Below are positions 34,566 to 47,495 of a stretch of DNA of 64,000 bases, piece after piece (position 1 is the first letter of the stretch; every line of letters begins with the position of its first letter). The notes under the pieces were generated by a model, which worked only from the letters and a program-made list of their open reading frames with translations, was not told the origin of the DNA and ran no database searches. The translations under genes were made by a program, and so were the position numbers. Source of the DNA: Lithospermum erythrorhizon (taxonomy: Eukaryota; Streptophyta; Magnoliopsida; Boraginales; Boraginaceae); the NCBI GenBank assembly GCA_019722365.1, contig JADFUC010000735.1:117642-181641 (forward strand), written 5' to 3'.

Positions 34566-37500
34566 ACTCTCATGAATAATCAACGCCTGCCGAGCCATAA
34601 CACATCCAAGACCGTGCCCATCCGCGAGATTCTAGAGGTCGCCCTACGGCCCTCAAGAAAAGTCCCCAGACTACAACAAGATAAGACTTGGGCCTCCCAT
34701 TAGCCCTTATCGGCTTTGCTCTTAACTCAGAACGCCCTGGGCTTCTGGCTCAATCTATTTCCAGACGTTATTGGGGATTGAATGAACGGCATCACAAACC
34801 ACCATTGCGCCTTTCCAAAGACGTTATCTCCTCACTCACGCCACAATCGATAAGTTTATAACACGTATTATTACTACTTAACAATTTACTATATACTTCA
34901 CGTACATAACAAGTGTAACAAACGAGCGATAATCCCCACCTTTGCTTACATTCACTGCTGGGCCGCCCAAAGAATAATCGATCCGCACGCTGCTCCTCAA
35001 GGCTCCGAAGTCTCAAATAAACATCCGAAAATATAATTACTACCGCAACAATTTCAACCCTATCCTAATTCAATCTCTGACTTTTTCAACCCATTTTAAG
35101 CATAATTGACAACTTACGCCTAGATCATAATTATGTTCGCAGACAATTACAAGTAATTTCAACTACCCCAACTAAAACCCATAATCGGCCAATACCTTAT
35201 CCAAATTACTAACGTTTCCAACCAATTTCAATCAACCCAAATTTCAACTTTTCCAACTAATTAAGCCATTTCTAACAACCTCTAATCCCAAAGTCCGTTT
35301 ACTACTCAAAATCTACTAAAACTAATTTCAACATATATTCTTCCAACAACTTATAACTCATAATTTCACCCCAAAACAATCACAATAAAGGTCCAATAAC
35401 ATATTTATACTCTCAACCACATTTTAGAGAAAGTCGCTCGAGTATATTTATGTCCGGTTGTAGGTCCTTCGAAAGTATGTTTATGTTCGAGTGTATTCAT
35501 GTCAGTAGATTCATAAGGATAAACCTATCCGCGAGTATAGTCGTAACTCTGTGAAATGTCGACTGTATTTGGTCGTTAGATGCATTACGGCATGTTTATT
35601 CGGGGCGATTCGTTTGAATATATTTACGTTGAAAGATGTAAGTGCTCTATAATGTAAATTGTTGTATCGTTGTATATTATGGACGCCATAACAGATTTTT
35701 GTGTTAATGTCGTATGTTTGCATCAGATGCGCTAATCGCGAATTATCGTGATCGGTAACGTTGGGATGATGCGTATTGCTCAAGTAATGGAACGCTGCGA
35801 AAAGCCGACATGACGACGCTGTACGTCATGCCGAAATGAAAAGCGATATTATTGTTGAATATTAATGTATGTTCCGAAAAGCGATGAAATGTCATACGCG
35901 AGCAAGTCGTTGTGTTTTCATTTTCGTAAGTTTATTTTATTGTTTGTCAGAGATTAACGCCGTGTCATGTAAACTACGCTGCTTTACCTGCTTGATTACG
36001 TGATATGAGATCCGGGGTACGACATGCGAAGGCGTGTTCGAATCCTCTATAATATGTGTTTGTTGGATTTATTTATTATTTTTGCCATGACGCCTTTGAT
36101 AATTGATATATTTCAGATTGTGATATATATATATATATATATATATATCTACTTTATCACATCTATATCCTTTATCGTGTACCCCCATTCGACGCTGGCA
36201 AGCTAATTATCCCGCGATTCAAGCCCACTCAATTGCCGAAGCGATTCCCTTCCCACCTTCGCATCGATAGGTGCGCTATCGCTGTCGGGCCGAGTTCGCG
36301 AAAGTGTCCGCTGACTTACTTAAAGTGGCAGACGGGCTGCTAGGATCCCTCGATACCGCTCTTTCTATTATTTTCACGTATCTTTTTCCGTATTTTGTTT
36401 CTGGAGCATTTATAAGCACTCAGAACTATTTTGGCTTAATATTTTGTGACTAAAGGATGCAGTTTTTATGCTTCATGTTGTATTAAAGTGATGCCACGAC
36501 GGGTTAAACTCAGATACAACATTTGAATTTTAGAACTATTTTACTTTTTATCATCAAATTATCGTTTTATTGGGTTATTAAATAGGTGGTTGTGTTAACC
36601 ATCGTGACAGCGATCAGATATATTGCGTTGACGATTTAATCCAACCTCGAGGCCGCATTTACCCGAGGCGGATCGATTGGATCGGTTGCGCCAGCGTACT
36701 AGCCAAGATAAAGGATTTATCATTCGCTTGTTAACTTATTTATGTCTCAGCGAAGATAAGCAGAATTGACGCGAACAGATCTCGCAGTTATAAACTTATT
36801 AAAGACGCGAAAGGAGACAAAACGTGTCGGAAAGCACTGCTGGGGTCATGGCGCCATTCCATTAAGCCTAATAACGCATCCCATGAAATGCAAGCCTGAA
36901 GTTACATCTACCAATTCATCTTGTCGACGATAACACGTGTCGATACCGCTTATTATAACGAAGACGTGTTTGTTACAACAAAATACTGGCATTTACGTTA
37001 AATCGAATAAATGGTTAAATATATATGCGCTGACCGGATTGTTAAACGATTCAAAAACATTTAAGCAACAACGTAAATTCTGTGAAAATTAAGATAAGTT
37101 ATACACTAAAAGATATATTTATAAACATAAATATTATATAACAAATATGAATATTCAACCTTATTAACTAGAATTATAATAAAATAAATATTTTAAATCA
37201 ATACTATATAATTTAAAATATTTGAAATAAACTTCAATAAAAAAAAAAGAATTTTAAATAAAATATTTCATAATTAGTAATATTTGAAAATATATATAAA
37301 GTTCAATTGAACGGAGATAACGTACAATCAGAATTATCTCGCATCGCTCGAAAATTTTCGAGTCAAAATATATCAAGACTAGATCTAAAAGAGAACAAAT
37401 AATCTCAAAATAATAAATTTTAATTTACTCAATCTCAAATTGATATTTTAATCTAGCTTCAGTCTTACTTGGGTGTATTATTTTAATACATATGATAATG

Positions 37501-37827
37501 CATGATTAATTATATTAGCCTCTTAGTATGGATATCTCATGAACTTTACCCTATTCAAATACCAGAAACAATAATTATGATTAATTTATTGAAATGAAGT
37601 CTAAACATAATTTAAGATAAAGAAATTAATGCTGAACTGATAGCCGTACAAAAAATCATTAAAAGTGAAGTTTTCCCAGTATGTTTACTGAAAGACTTAA
37701 CGAGTAGCAACAATCCGGCTACAACCAGAATATCAATATTAAAATGGTTTTAATAAGCATAATTTCTCTACATTTTTGCTTCCACAATATTTGATGTACT
37801 CATGAATTGTTGCCTAGTATTTGCATT
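34566..37827. other. Unresolved repeat-rich DNA
   Basis: About 3.2 kb of mixed composition to 37080, then AT-rich. Sequence at 34840-35400 and 35780-36050 has the style of gypsy LTR DNA but no terminus, primer site or pol motif could be secured. CTTTCCAAAGACGTTATCT near 34813 echoes CTTTCCAAGACGTCATTCT near 34337. No gene supported. Confidence 0.35.
36123..36149. repeat. (TA)n microsatellite
   Basis: About thirteen uninterrupted TA units. Confidence 0.95.
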
Positions 37828-37832
37828 AGTAT

Positions 37833-38579
37833 TGTTGGAAATGAATGTAAAATTTAGTAGTTGAAATGTAATATATCGGAATAATACGACCCACTTATAT
37901 ACGGCCATTTTGGCCATGAAGAAATTTATTCTCTCTCATTTAATACTAAAGCCTTCCACGCGAGCGCATTTGGTATGTTCCCACAGAAACTCTACGCCGA
38001 CGTAATATAAAACATTGGGCCCCTAATGTAGCCTGGGGCCTTATGAGACGCTCGTGGCGCTCTCGAACTCGAGCTTTACAGATCGCACCTCTATTATATT
38101 TATTAATTATATTTTGAACCCAAAGTTTGAGACTTTTGGTTTTCCGCTGAGCTTATTAGTATCTACAAATACATAATTCATTAACTAATCGTTGGTAGCT
38201 AGTTTTCGCTATCAAGGAAGAAGGAAATGACTGATCACCACCCCTTCTACTCTCTATTTGGCTGAAAGAACTTAACCTCGAATCATCATAAACAACCGAG
38301 TTTTACAAACACAAACAAATAATTTCTTTTAGCGATTACTCTGCTTCTCTCAATCTGGGCTGAACACTCCTCAGAAATAGCTTCTACGCAGCCGCTGCCT
38401 AACCATCGTATCCTAATCGCTCTCTAAAAGTCCCAAGACATACTAAGTAGGAGCAATCCGTTTAAGGAAATTATATTCTATCAAGCCTTGTCAATGTTTA
38501 GCTTGTTTGATTTTCTAGCCAAAGTTCTCTGTTATTCTTTCGCTCAACGAACTTCCTACGCCTAAACCGTATTTTGACA
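37833..38579 (+). repeat. 5' LTR of copia 1
   Basis: Begins TGTTGGAAATGAATG, ends near TATTTTGACA. Shared with the 3' LTR in order: GGTTTTCCGCT, GATCACCACCC, TTCTACTCT, ACAAACAAATAAT, GCTCTCTAAAAGTCC and ACTTCCTACGC. The AACCACTCTCTATTTGG-like word after TTCTACTC may be the TATA region. Confidence 0.85.
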
Positions 38580-38729
38580 CGTAACCTTAGCGGTGAACTT
38601 CGAGATGGTTTCCACAAACGCCGAGACTCTCTTCTGATGTTCCAAACGCTTTCTACCTCTAACGTTAATACGACCGATGCCATCATGTTGTCGTTATCGA
38701 CACGGTTCATTACCTAATACGGTAGACAG

Positions 38730-39590
38730 TAATATTGGCGGATTGTGATCTATCGGGCGGAAGTTTGCCCAATCCTAGCAAGAACTTCACTACTCCAAAG
38801 AATGGACCTCGTTTTACCCTAGTAGTTGACAACGATTATGCCTCAACTGAGGCTAAGCCATGTCTTCTCGGAGCAATCCTGCGAGGAATGTATGATGTTC
38901 TTATCCGACAACTCGAGTTTGTCGGTTGCTTCACAGAAGCTCCTCTGTGCTTCAAGCTGGGGAATCAAATCCTCAAGTTGTTATCAAGGCCGAGGCACGT
39001 AATTCTAATTATTTATGCTCTAAAACTATATCCTAAATGGATCGAGCCGGTCGATTGTTTCAGTATCAGACTCGACACGCCAAGAAAGTTGACGCTTTTA
39101 GAGTATAAATACGTAACTCAAGACTGGAGTCGTTGTTCATTGTTAGAAATTTCTTTGATTTCAAGATGGTTGATTTAAGAAACGATAGACAGCCAAGTCC
39201 AAGAACACAAGAATGCTTCATGAAATTCATGCCGAGGAACGGTCATAAAGGAAAGCTTTCGAGTGGCTTCTATCATTGAGAAAACTACCCCCGGTCGAAA
39301 GACTTCAAAACTACCTCAAACATAAGAGAAAGCTGAAACACCGCCGCCTCGATCGAAGACAATAGAAGGAAATGAGTAAAAGAATGATTCAAAGCCTTGT
39401 CAGGCTAAAGCTAATGTCATGGAGCATGGCTCCTGATCCTATATTTCAAAGTGGAAGCGTAGCACTACAAACCAAAGGCTGTAGAGGGATCAACTTGCTA
39501 GAAGAAATTCTAGCGGAAATGTTTCAACCATGCATGTGTTATGGTCACAAGTCACACGAGCGCCGATTCCCAAGAAGCTAAGAAGCTCCT
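38730..39590 (+). pseudogene. gag: Copia 1 gag, broken
   Basis: Structural protein of the element. The best pieces lie in the second half: EYKYVTQD (about 39102), FKMVD near 39160, a SQVQEHKN-like word near 39190, HEIHAE-like residues near 39218 and an IIEKLP-like segment near 39275. These are the copia gag UBN2-type landmarks in order. A zinc-knuckle relic (C-x-C-YGHKSHERRF) is at about 39530-39570. An open frame of 147 codons at 38735-39178 covers the N-terminal half but drifts from the family. Confidence 0.7.
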
Positions 39591-40189
39591 TATAAAGCCA
39601 ATACGTTAATAAATACTCAAATGATGTCCGACATCAACCTGCTCAAGCAGTGGTTTCAAGCGAACTCAGGGGTTCAAAAACCCAAGTGGAACGGTGGATC
39701 GACATCGGGGTGCTACTAGGCATCTCACTGGGCGAAGGAGTTTTTCACAAACTTCAAGCCACTTACCCCTCGAGAAAAGATGAGGGGAATTCTTCGACTT
39801 CTACAATTGAAGCGGCGCACTATCAGGCTCAAGATTTACATCAGAAAGGAAGTGACTCAATCATGTGTCAGATGTGCTTAAGTCCGTTAAGAATCTCATC
39901 TCCGATCGCTACTTAGCAAACACGGGTTTCGTACGGGTTATAGAAGTCGATAAGCTTACTCACCAAGCGCAAGTGAAATCGTTTATGTGTGCTATGTCCT
40001 TGACGGTCTCTTTAAACTTAAATGTAATCTAATCAAGCTTCAAACATGAATAAATGGCTTCTACTTCCGCTATTTGATCGAGTCTCAAGATATACGGCAT
40101 ACTAGATCAGTGACATGTTAATTTCATTTCTTTACTAAACTTGTTAAATCCGAAAGCATTCCTAAATTTCAATTTGATCCTAAATTAAA

Positions 40190-40720
40190 TGCTAAACTCA
40201 GGTCAAGCTACAAACGACCGGCTGCTCAAGGCTATTTTGAGAAATACAAACCTCTAGATCTAATTCATAATGATGCGTGTGATACGAGTTCAACACCATC
40301 AATAGGTGAAAATTGTTATTTTATAACATTTTGTCAATGACAGACAAAATATTATTGTTATGTGTACCCTTTGAAAGGTAAAGATTTAATCAATACAAAA
40401 GTTTTCACTTTACAAAGACGAAGGTTGAGAATCAACTTGATAAGAAAATCGCGTGATAATGGGGCTGATGTGAGCGGTGAATATGTTGCACCATTTGGCC
40501 GGGTTGTGGTTCCCAATACGGTATAATACATGAAGTTACAAAGAGACTGCATCTCCGCAATCAAAAGTGGGCAAGAAAAGAAGAATTGAACTTTAAAAGA
40601 GACGATGAACTCTGCCGATAAGTTTAGGTCGCCAATTAATAAACGCTGGGGAAGCAATTTATCAACTAATTACTTGTCAATGTAGTATCTCAGAACATTT
40701 AAGACAGACACCCTACTAAT
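40190..40720 (+). pseudogene. INT: Copia 1 integrase, broken
   Basis: FEKYKPLDLIHNDACD (about 40230-40276) precedes YFITF and YYCYVYPLKGKD (about 40318-40384). GEYVAPFG (about 40479-40502) marks the catalytic region, where the family has R-S-D-R-G-G-E-Y. A KSGQEKKN-TLKETMN stretch (about 40564-40612) corresponds to G-V-A-E-R-K-N-R-T-L. Frames change several times. Confidence 0.8.
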
Positions 40721-41194
40721 TATTTAAAATTTTAAAAACCGACCTATAATCATTCGAGGTTTCGGGGTTATCTTCATAAGCGGCCATGGTTCCATTACCG
40801 CTAGCTTAGCATGGGGAACTAAGATGGTAGACTCCGATCTTCATCGATATGCACACACAAGAATGCATATGTGTTCCTAGCCAAGACAAATCAAAATCCA
40901 AGAGCGCACAAAACACTATATTTGAGTCTAGAATGCAACATTTTTCGAGAATGTTTTTCCTTTCGAGATCGGCAGGCTACAGTTCTCTTCTAGGAGTACC
41001 TGGGCGAGCATTTGACCAAAGAGGATGATAATGCTGATAGAGTCAAAGAGACTATAAATGGAAGTATAGTCCAAGTCGAGAAGTCCCAGCTCAACCTCCC
41101 GACGAAGAAAAGTGGCAAAGAGCGGAGAAGTCCTTTGGTTCGCACTTTATGACTTATATACGGTACAAAGTTGACTCGAACTTACCTACGGCGC

Positions 41195-41710
41195 ATCTTC
41201 AAAGAAGGCCCCTCTCATGGAAAGAGGCAATCCAAAGGGAGATTGATTCACTCCTTCAAATTTCACTGAATTGGGGTGATCTTCCACCTGTGCCAAGCAG
41301 TTCTTAAGTCAAAACGGATCTTTAAGTAAGTTAAGATGAAGACCGGCTGGAACAATTGATAAGTACAAAGGTAGGCTAGTCATCCGCGTAACGACAAAAA
41401 GGGAGCGGACTAACGCTTTGATACTTACTCACCGCCACCGAATTATCCACGCTATGATATCAAGTAATCGCTGCCATGCAATTTTATGCACACCGCACGG
41501 ATGTCAAAACGGCATTTCTAAATGGAGATTTAGATGAAGAAATCTATATGGAACAACCTGAAGGATTTAAAGTTCCAGAAAAGGAGGCTAAAGTATGTAG
41601 ACTTATAAAATCCTTGTATGGCTTAAAACAAGCACCAAACCAACGGTACGAGAAATTCGACAAAACCGTGGTTGGGTCGAATGGCTTTAAAATAAATGAG
41701 CGGTGATAAA
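41195..41710 (+). pseudogene. RT: Copia 1 reverse transcriptase, mostly broken
   Basis: APLWKEAIQREIDSLLQ near 41209-41261 is the usual RT entry. From 41476 an uninterrupted 76-codon frame reads TDVKTAFLNGDLDEEIYMEQ, PEGFKVPEKEAKVCRLIKSL and YGLKQAPNQRYEKFDKTV, near-perfect copia RT wording, before a stop after FKINER. The YVDD box that should follow is not readable. Confidence 0.9.
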
Positions 41711-41999
41711 GTTGCGTTCACGTGAAAGACCACAAGAGACGGATATGTCATATTACGCCTATGTCAATGTACATGCTTATTATCGGGAGCAATCACAAAT
41801 GATACAATCTACTAAAGACATCTCGAATGATAAATTGGATACGAAAGATACGGGACACGCTAAACGTTACTTTCGGTGGTAAAAATCATGAGGAATCAAT
41901 AAGGAATAGTCAAGCTGCACTATGTTGACACGATACTAAGCAAATTCAAGTAGCGATTTAAGAAATGTCAAAAACCCGGACATAAAGACCTAACAAGTG

Positions 42000-42550
42000 A
42001 ACAGCCGAGAGAAAGTGTGTCACAACCGAGTATGCTCAAATAATAGCCTCGTATCTAATGAACAGACTTCGTTCGATATTGCTTCACCATGGAAGAAATG
42101 AGAGATATAATTAGTAATCCTAGTCGTGATTATCGAAAGCCATAATACGAGTACTTGGGGACATTCGACATACTGTAGACATGGGTCGTGATTATACAAG
42201 ATGTCCTGGCTGTCTCTCAAGCTGGCGCACTGATATCCGAGCATGAAGATTCAAATCAACAAGTGGATATGTCTTCACTTTGGGGCAAATTCGCTCGAAG
42301 TCCTCAAAGCAACCGTAATCGCGATCCACTCATGGAATCTAAAGATTGCGTCAGCTAATTCGCATACATCATGATAGTGTCAATCAAAGAATCGGACGGC
42401 ACAAAGTCATATGTATAATGCAATCACAACACATACGCCGTAGACATAATACCATTAGGCAATATCTCAACCGAGTTATCACTACTGGGATTACATAAGA
42501 TCAAAAGATAAATATCATGGATCCGCTAATCATAAAAAAGTGAACGGATC
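42000..42550 (+). pseudogene. RNH: Copia 1 RNase H, broken
   Basis: YAQIIASLMNRLRSI near 42030-42075 stands for the family Y-x-x-x-x-G-S-L-M-Y. DSNQQVDMSSLWGKFARSPQ near 42249-42310 corresponds to D-S-K-S-T-S-G-Y-V-F-x-L-G-G, and MESKD near 42336 to M-E-S-E. IRRRHNTIRQYL (about 42439-42474) and a TTGIT...MDPLIKK segment near 42484-42540 are the standard C-terminal end. Confidence 0.82.
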
Positions 42551-43140
42551 AAGCCCATCGATAAATACGGTTAATAAGGAAAACCAATCCTGGGCCGACC
42601 TGGCATCCTGTGAACTAGGTTCAACGGGAAAACTTAATCAGAAATTGGCGCTAAATCACTACGGGGTTTTAACCTCACCCATTCGGATGAAGACAAATGA
42701 CACTGTGTGAATGTGGATTTGTGCTTTGCTCTTAACGACTTTCGAAGGATCAAAGTGATCACGCGGAAGAGTATCGCTGGTTACTCTATACGACAGAGAA
42801 GCTCACATAATGCAGCCTAAAAGCAGGCGCCGCTTTAAAGGAGAAACGGCGAGGCGTATATCTCGAAAAAAATTCACGTAACCTCAGCAGCGTCCATGGC
42901 CAAACCGACACACCTACGAACTGGTACAGTATCAATAATACACGTTAGTATGTCGTTGTACTCAGTAAAAAAGAATGGTTCAAGGGTCGCATCTACCCGT
43001 GCTTTGGTTTACATAGTACACGCAGTAGCGTTCAAGCGGTCTCAGCCTACCTATCCCATGTAAAGTCATTGGTCGTCATAGCTTATCACCAAACCAAAAA
43101 CAAACGTGGTCACAAACTTTCTTTAATTTGATTCATGGGA

Positions 43141-43863
43141 TCATGGAAAATGAATGCAAAATTTAGTGTTTAAATGCACTATATCGTGAAGATACTGAAT
43201 ACGCACCCACTCTATATACTGGGTCATTTTAGTCAGATGAGAACGCCTTCTCACGAGATACTAAAGTTTCCACGCTGAAATAAGACGAAAAGTAAGTCCT
43301 AAATAGAAACCCTACGCCGGATTTATAAAACATTAGTTCGGGAAATGGGCCTGAAATGCCTTGGGAGTGCCTTCTCGAACTCGAAGCATGATCAGACCTC
43401 TACATGCTAATTATATTGCACCCCAAAAGTCGAGACTTTGGTTTTCCGCTTTCGGAAAGCAGCCAGATTCAATGTATTGTTACACCATTAACTACCGCAG
43501 CTAAGCTGCCATTAGTGCCGAGGCATAACCGATCACCACCCTTCTACTCTATTTAAGTTTTGAGCAACTTCAATCCATCAATCATCAAAAAACAACTAGA
43601 AGCTCTTTACAAACAAACAAATAATTTTCAGATACTCGCTTCCTCACTCAACACCGCTGTGAGCTGCTTCTGCTAGCTGCTTCTAATCATCAGATATCCC
43701 AGAACCGCTCTCTAAAAGTCCTAAGCAATATTTATGGTTAAAATCCTGCCAAGGAATTGCTGCTCTCACAAAATTTCTATTGACAAGCTTAGCTTCGCTT
43801 TGATTTTCTAAACAAAGTTTCCGTTATTTTTCCCTGCTCAACGAAACTTCCTACGCATTTTCA
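43141..43863 (+). repeat. 3' LTR of copia 1
   Basis: Starts TCATGGAAAATGAATGC (TGTTGGAAATGAATG in the 5' copy) after a short purine stretch, and ends ATTTTCA. The initial TG has been changed. Confidence 0.82.
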
Positions 43864-43868
43864 AGGAT

Positions 43869-44539
43869 GATTTCCTTGTTGCATTTGTACTTTTAAGGAT
43901 GGTTCAGTTCGCGGTTGATCCATTTTTGCTGAAGTAACCTATGCCAACATTCAATATAGTGGGGATTGCGGAAGACATTTTGACAAATGCTCTTTGATTG
44001 ACATTTTGCATTGCGAGTGTAAGTTGTGAGTGTATGTGATTGTGATTTATTATGTGTACTCCACATTTATAGTTGCTTGAGGCTAATGTGGTTAGTGGGT
44101 CAGGATGAAATGAACTTTTTTTGTTTTGTTTCACAATTATATTTTGCTATTTTAGTTATCATTAAATTAAATATAAAATAGAGAGAAAAATACTCATTAT
44201 TTAGATAACCAGCGATCATGTAATATTACTTTCAACGACGGCGCCCCTGCTTCAATTGAAAAAAGAACAAAAAATATCCGCATATATATATATATATAGG
44301 TGAATCACTTTGTCCCTATTCAGTAACATTTTCATGTAATATGTATGTTGTCCATTTATTTTAAGGATTATATATGATGAATACCTATGTGGTTGAGTAT
44401 ATGACAAATATTAATGTTTCGATCAAGTTAATTATTTTACCCCTCTCGCATGGATTTTGTTAAAAATTTGCATCCCATAGGAGTTGTTAATTGACAAATG
44501 TTGTGGGGCCTTTTGATTTTGGAGCATTATTAGAACTTC
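43869..44539. other. Intergenic AT-rich DNA
   Basis: Low-GC DNA with a short (TA)n at about 44284-44298. No gene recognised. Confidence 0.5.
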
Positions 44540-45640
44540 TCTAAGACCAACTACAACGACGCTAAGGTTAATAATAGCTTCAATACGCTGAAAAAACAAG
44601 CCAGAATTTTATTAAAAACGAAGCCAAGCTGGATGACAATTTAGTAAGCTTTTTTCACTGGCTGGAATCAGTGTTTCCAGACAGACGCTGGACACGGCCG
44701 CACTCAGCTGGCCCCGGCCAGGTCTCCGCACGCATCTAGCCGATGAAATGGCACAATATGTAGATAAGTTGTGAATACCCACATACCGCTGACGGGCTTC
44801 TGCCTCGATTTTTCCATTTTTTATCCCATCTCAATTATTTCGGATCAATTATTTGATAACAAATTAATTTTTTTTTACCAAAATTCATCATTTTTTTTTC
44901 TCTATAAATAAAGACTACCAGTTCAATTTGGATATAAAATAATCATTATAATTATTATATTATCTTTTACTAAACTCTTGTTTTTAATCTTAAAATCTTT
45001 TTAGTGAAACGATCCAATAATAACGATTTCAATAATCAAAGTCGCCTAATTACCCTCTTTAGCTATCAAATCCCACTAATTATCAATTTGATAATCAATC
45101 TTCCAATCCACGCCCTCAAAATATCTCAAATTTTGACACCAAATTTACTCAATTTCAATATATGCCTCAAAGGCATCAATTATCATCCTCCTATTACGCA
45201 TCTACGATGCACATTTCTCTCAACCACCTTCTTATAATCCTTACATGCTGCCGAGACGAAAATGTTCCAAATATCGAGCAATGTATCTCTCTCGCATTTT
45301 CAACACAAATGTCACTTTACTCATGAAATACATGAATTTAAGATAGTCCGGGGCTGCTGGAGGATTCGATCAACGCTCGAAAAGTCTCCAAACGGACCAA
45401 TCGAACAAAATTTGGGCGCTACTTCTAATGGGCTTGATCAAATAACGCATGTCATTGCAAGAACTAGTGTCGAAGATATCTAGTAAAATCACTGACATCA
45501 GAATGAGCATTGCCCTTCGAGACTCCGCCACGGACCTCGCCCGCAATCATTTTCCAACTACATCAACAAAATATCGAAGAATTGACAGTACAAGCATGAT
45601 AACGCGCAAGTCAGTATGAAACAAAGCCAAGTGTTCGAGA
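44540..45640 (+). mobile_element. Possible Harbinger-type element with ORF1 relic
   Basis: A GC-rich block at 44680-44810 is followed by CTCTATAAATAAAGACTACC (near 44900), a TATA-like leader common in plant Harbinger elements. Next comes an Asn/Gln-rich coding-like stretch (NYQFDNQSSNPRPQ, QYMPQRHQLSSSYY; about 45065-45205) in the style of Harbinger Myb-like ORF1 proteins. Later segments up to 45480 are open but unrecognised. No terminal inverted repeats or transposase were found. Tentative. Confidence 0.3.
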
Positions 45641-47250
45641 ATGATAATTTTATAATTATTTAATCATGCAAAAATATAAAATATTTGTACTACATTTGAC
45701 TATTTTAACTTTTTCTTTGCTTTTTATAGCTATTATTTTAATTCGCTTTATTTTATAAAAATTAATTAAAAATACGAGATAAAAAAATTATTTAAATAAT
45801 ATTTATATAATTTTCGCTTTTAAAAATCAAAAATAATTTTATTTAATGTGTTAATTATTCTTATTTAATTATAAACATAATTTTATAATTATTTAATCAT
45901 AAAAATAGCAAAATATACAATGCTAATATTATAAAAAGCAGAGCAGAAAGGCCGATTTTATTAAACAACCACCCTATCAGAAGTATTTAAAATTGCTGTT
46001 TTATTGCTGAATTATTGACAAGCAGGTAAAATGAGCCATTTGGAATCAATAACTTATACATCAGTAGATATTCTAATAAGATGACATTTGACCAAACTAT
46101 AGTGCTTTCCCCATTATCTGAATATTCTGTTTCTTTTGTTTTTCTGTAAGTTTTTTCTTTCTTTTTTTGGTGTTGAAAAGACATAACTTTTTAGTCTGAC
46201 AAATGGTTAGAAGGTATGGGATACGGATTAAATGTTCACCAAAGTTGTAGCCTCGTGGAAAATAATTTAATTGATCTTAATTATTAAGAGATGATCAATC
46301 TAATGTTTTCATTGGTGCAATTCATGGAGACTTGAGTAGCCATTTGCTCTAGATATTAAAGAAAATAAAAGAAAGGAGAAAAGTGGATATGTAATTGAGC
46401 TGAAATACCCAATGAGATATTCATCTCTTAGCTAATTTGAGGTTCTCTGCTATTCATTGCAGGGAGCCTAGGAGGTTCTCATGCAAGTAAGATGACAATT
46501 TTTGGATTGGGATTTAATTTATATGGCAGAAAAATTAATAATTAATTTAGGTTAAGAAAATATAGGTGAATGTAGGTGAAACTATTAAAATATTGGTTAA
46601 TAACATTACCTAATCTAAAGCGAAACTATTAAACGTTATTTAAAAACTATTAAAATTTCATTCACCTCCTATTGTAATTTAACATTGGCAGAAATTTAAT
46701 CGAGTGAATTCGAAACTATTAACCTGTATTAACTTATATATAAAATAAAAATTTATATCCAAATAGCGAATTAATATTAACCTATATTCATTCAAAAACA
46801 ACTAATATATATTCATTTCATAGACCATTATTTTATAGAGAGAGTAGAAACACTGAGTTGTTATACACATCCAAATAGTGTTTGCTCGCATGAACGACTA
46901 TTTTGGCTTCTCCTAATTTTGGGAAGTCATAGTAGTTACAAATTATATCCTCTTATGAAAATACTATTTCAATCCTAAAATTACTATTCGTGTGCGTATA
47001 TTGGATCCTTAAAACATGAGGCAACTGTAAGATGGACCACGCCTACCTTTCTTTCTACAATCATCGTTTGCTAATATCACTGTTAATCAACTCACCTTAA
47101 GCCAACTATAATCTAATTTGTTTCAAAAACAATAATCTATTTCCTTGTTTATCTTAGCACTTCCATTTGGAATATCATCAGCGCACACTCCTCCCTCTCC
47201 GTCTCTCCCTCTCTCTCTTCTGAATATAGATATTGTCTTTATTGAATTAA
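45641..47250. other. Intergenic AT-rich DNA
   Basis: Contains the phrase AATTTTATAATTATTTAATC twice (near 45645 and 45880). A loosely inverted pair of ATAGGTGAATG/CATTCACCTCCTAT words near 46563 and 46661 might be a MITE. No gene recognised. Confidence 0.4.
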
Positions 47251-47495
47251 CTTATATATAAAGGAGAATAGTTCCTTTTCGTCAGTCATCCATTCCAGGT
47301 GAAATTACCGTTTTGCCCTCTGGTTGAAATTACCATTTTGCCCTCTAAAAGCCTTTTTGTCTTTTAACTATAACTCTACATATAAAAGGAGAATAGTTCT
47401 TCCGCAGTCATCCATTCTGGGTGAAATTACCGTTTTGTCCTCTGGTTGAAATTACCGCTTTTGCCCCTCTATATCCTTTTTGTCTTTTTAGTTAA
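47251..47495 (+). repeat. 125-bp tandem duplication (Helitron-end-like)
   Basis: Two head-to-tail units. Each starts TATATAAA(A)GGAGAATAGTT, then CAGTCATCCATTC, GGTGAAATTACCGTTTTG, CCTCTGGTTGAAATTACC and ends CCTTTTTGTCTTTT. The TATATAAAAGGAGAA start recalls 5' ends of some plant Helitrons; no Rep/helicase motif follows, so this is only a suggestion. Confidence 0.7.

Larger units (their letters stand above)
37828..43868 (+). mobile_element. Ty1/copia LTR retrotransposon 1, full-length but degenerate
   Basis: Two similar LTRs of about 720-750 bp (37833-38579 and 43141-43863) flank gag, integrase, RT and RNase H in copia order on the + strand. The flanking 5-mers AGTAT (37828-37832) and AGGAT (43864-43868) agree at four of five bases and are the likely target duplication. 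The LTRs differ by many substitutions and small indels, and all genes are broken except one 76-codon piece of RT, so the element looks old, unless assembly errors inflate the divergence. Confidence 0.88.

Noticed and set aside
36036..36056. GTGTTCGAATCCTC, resembling a tRNA T-arm
   Set aside because: No matching acceptor stem, A box or anticodon arm can be placed upstream within 50-70 bp.
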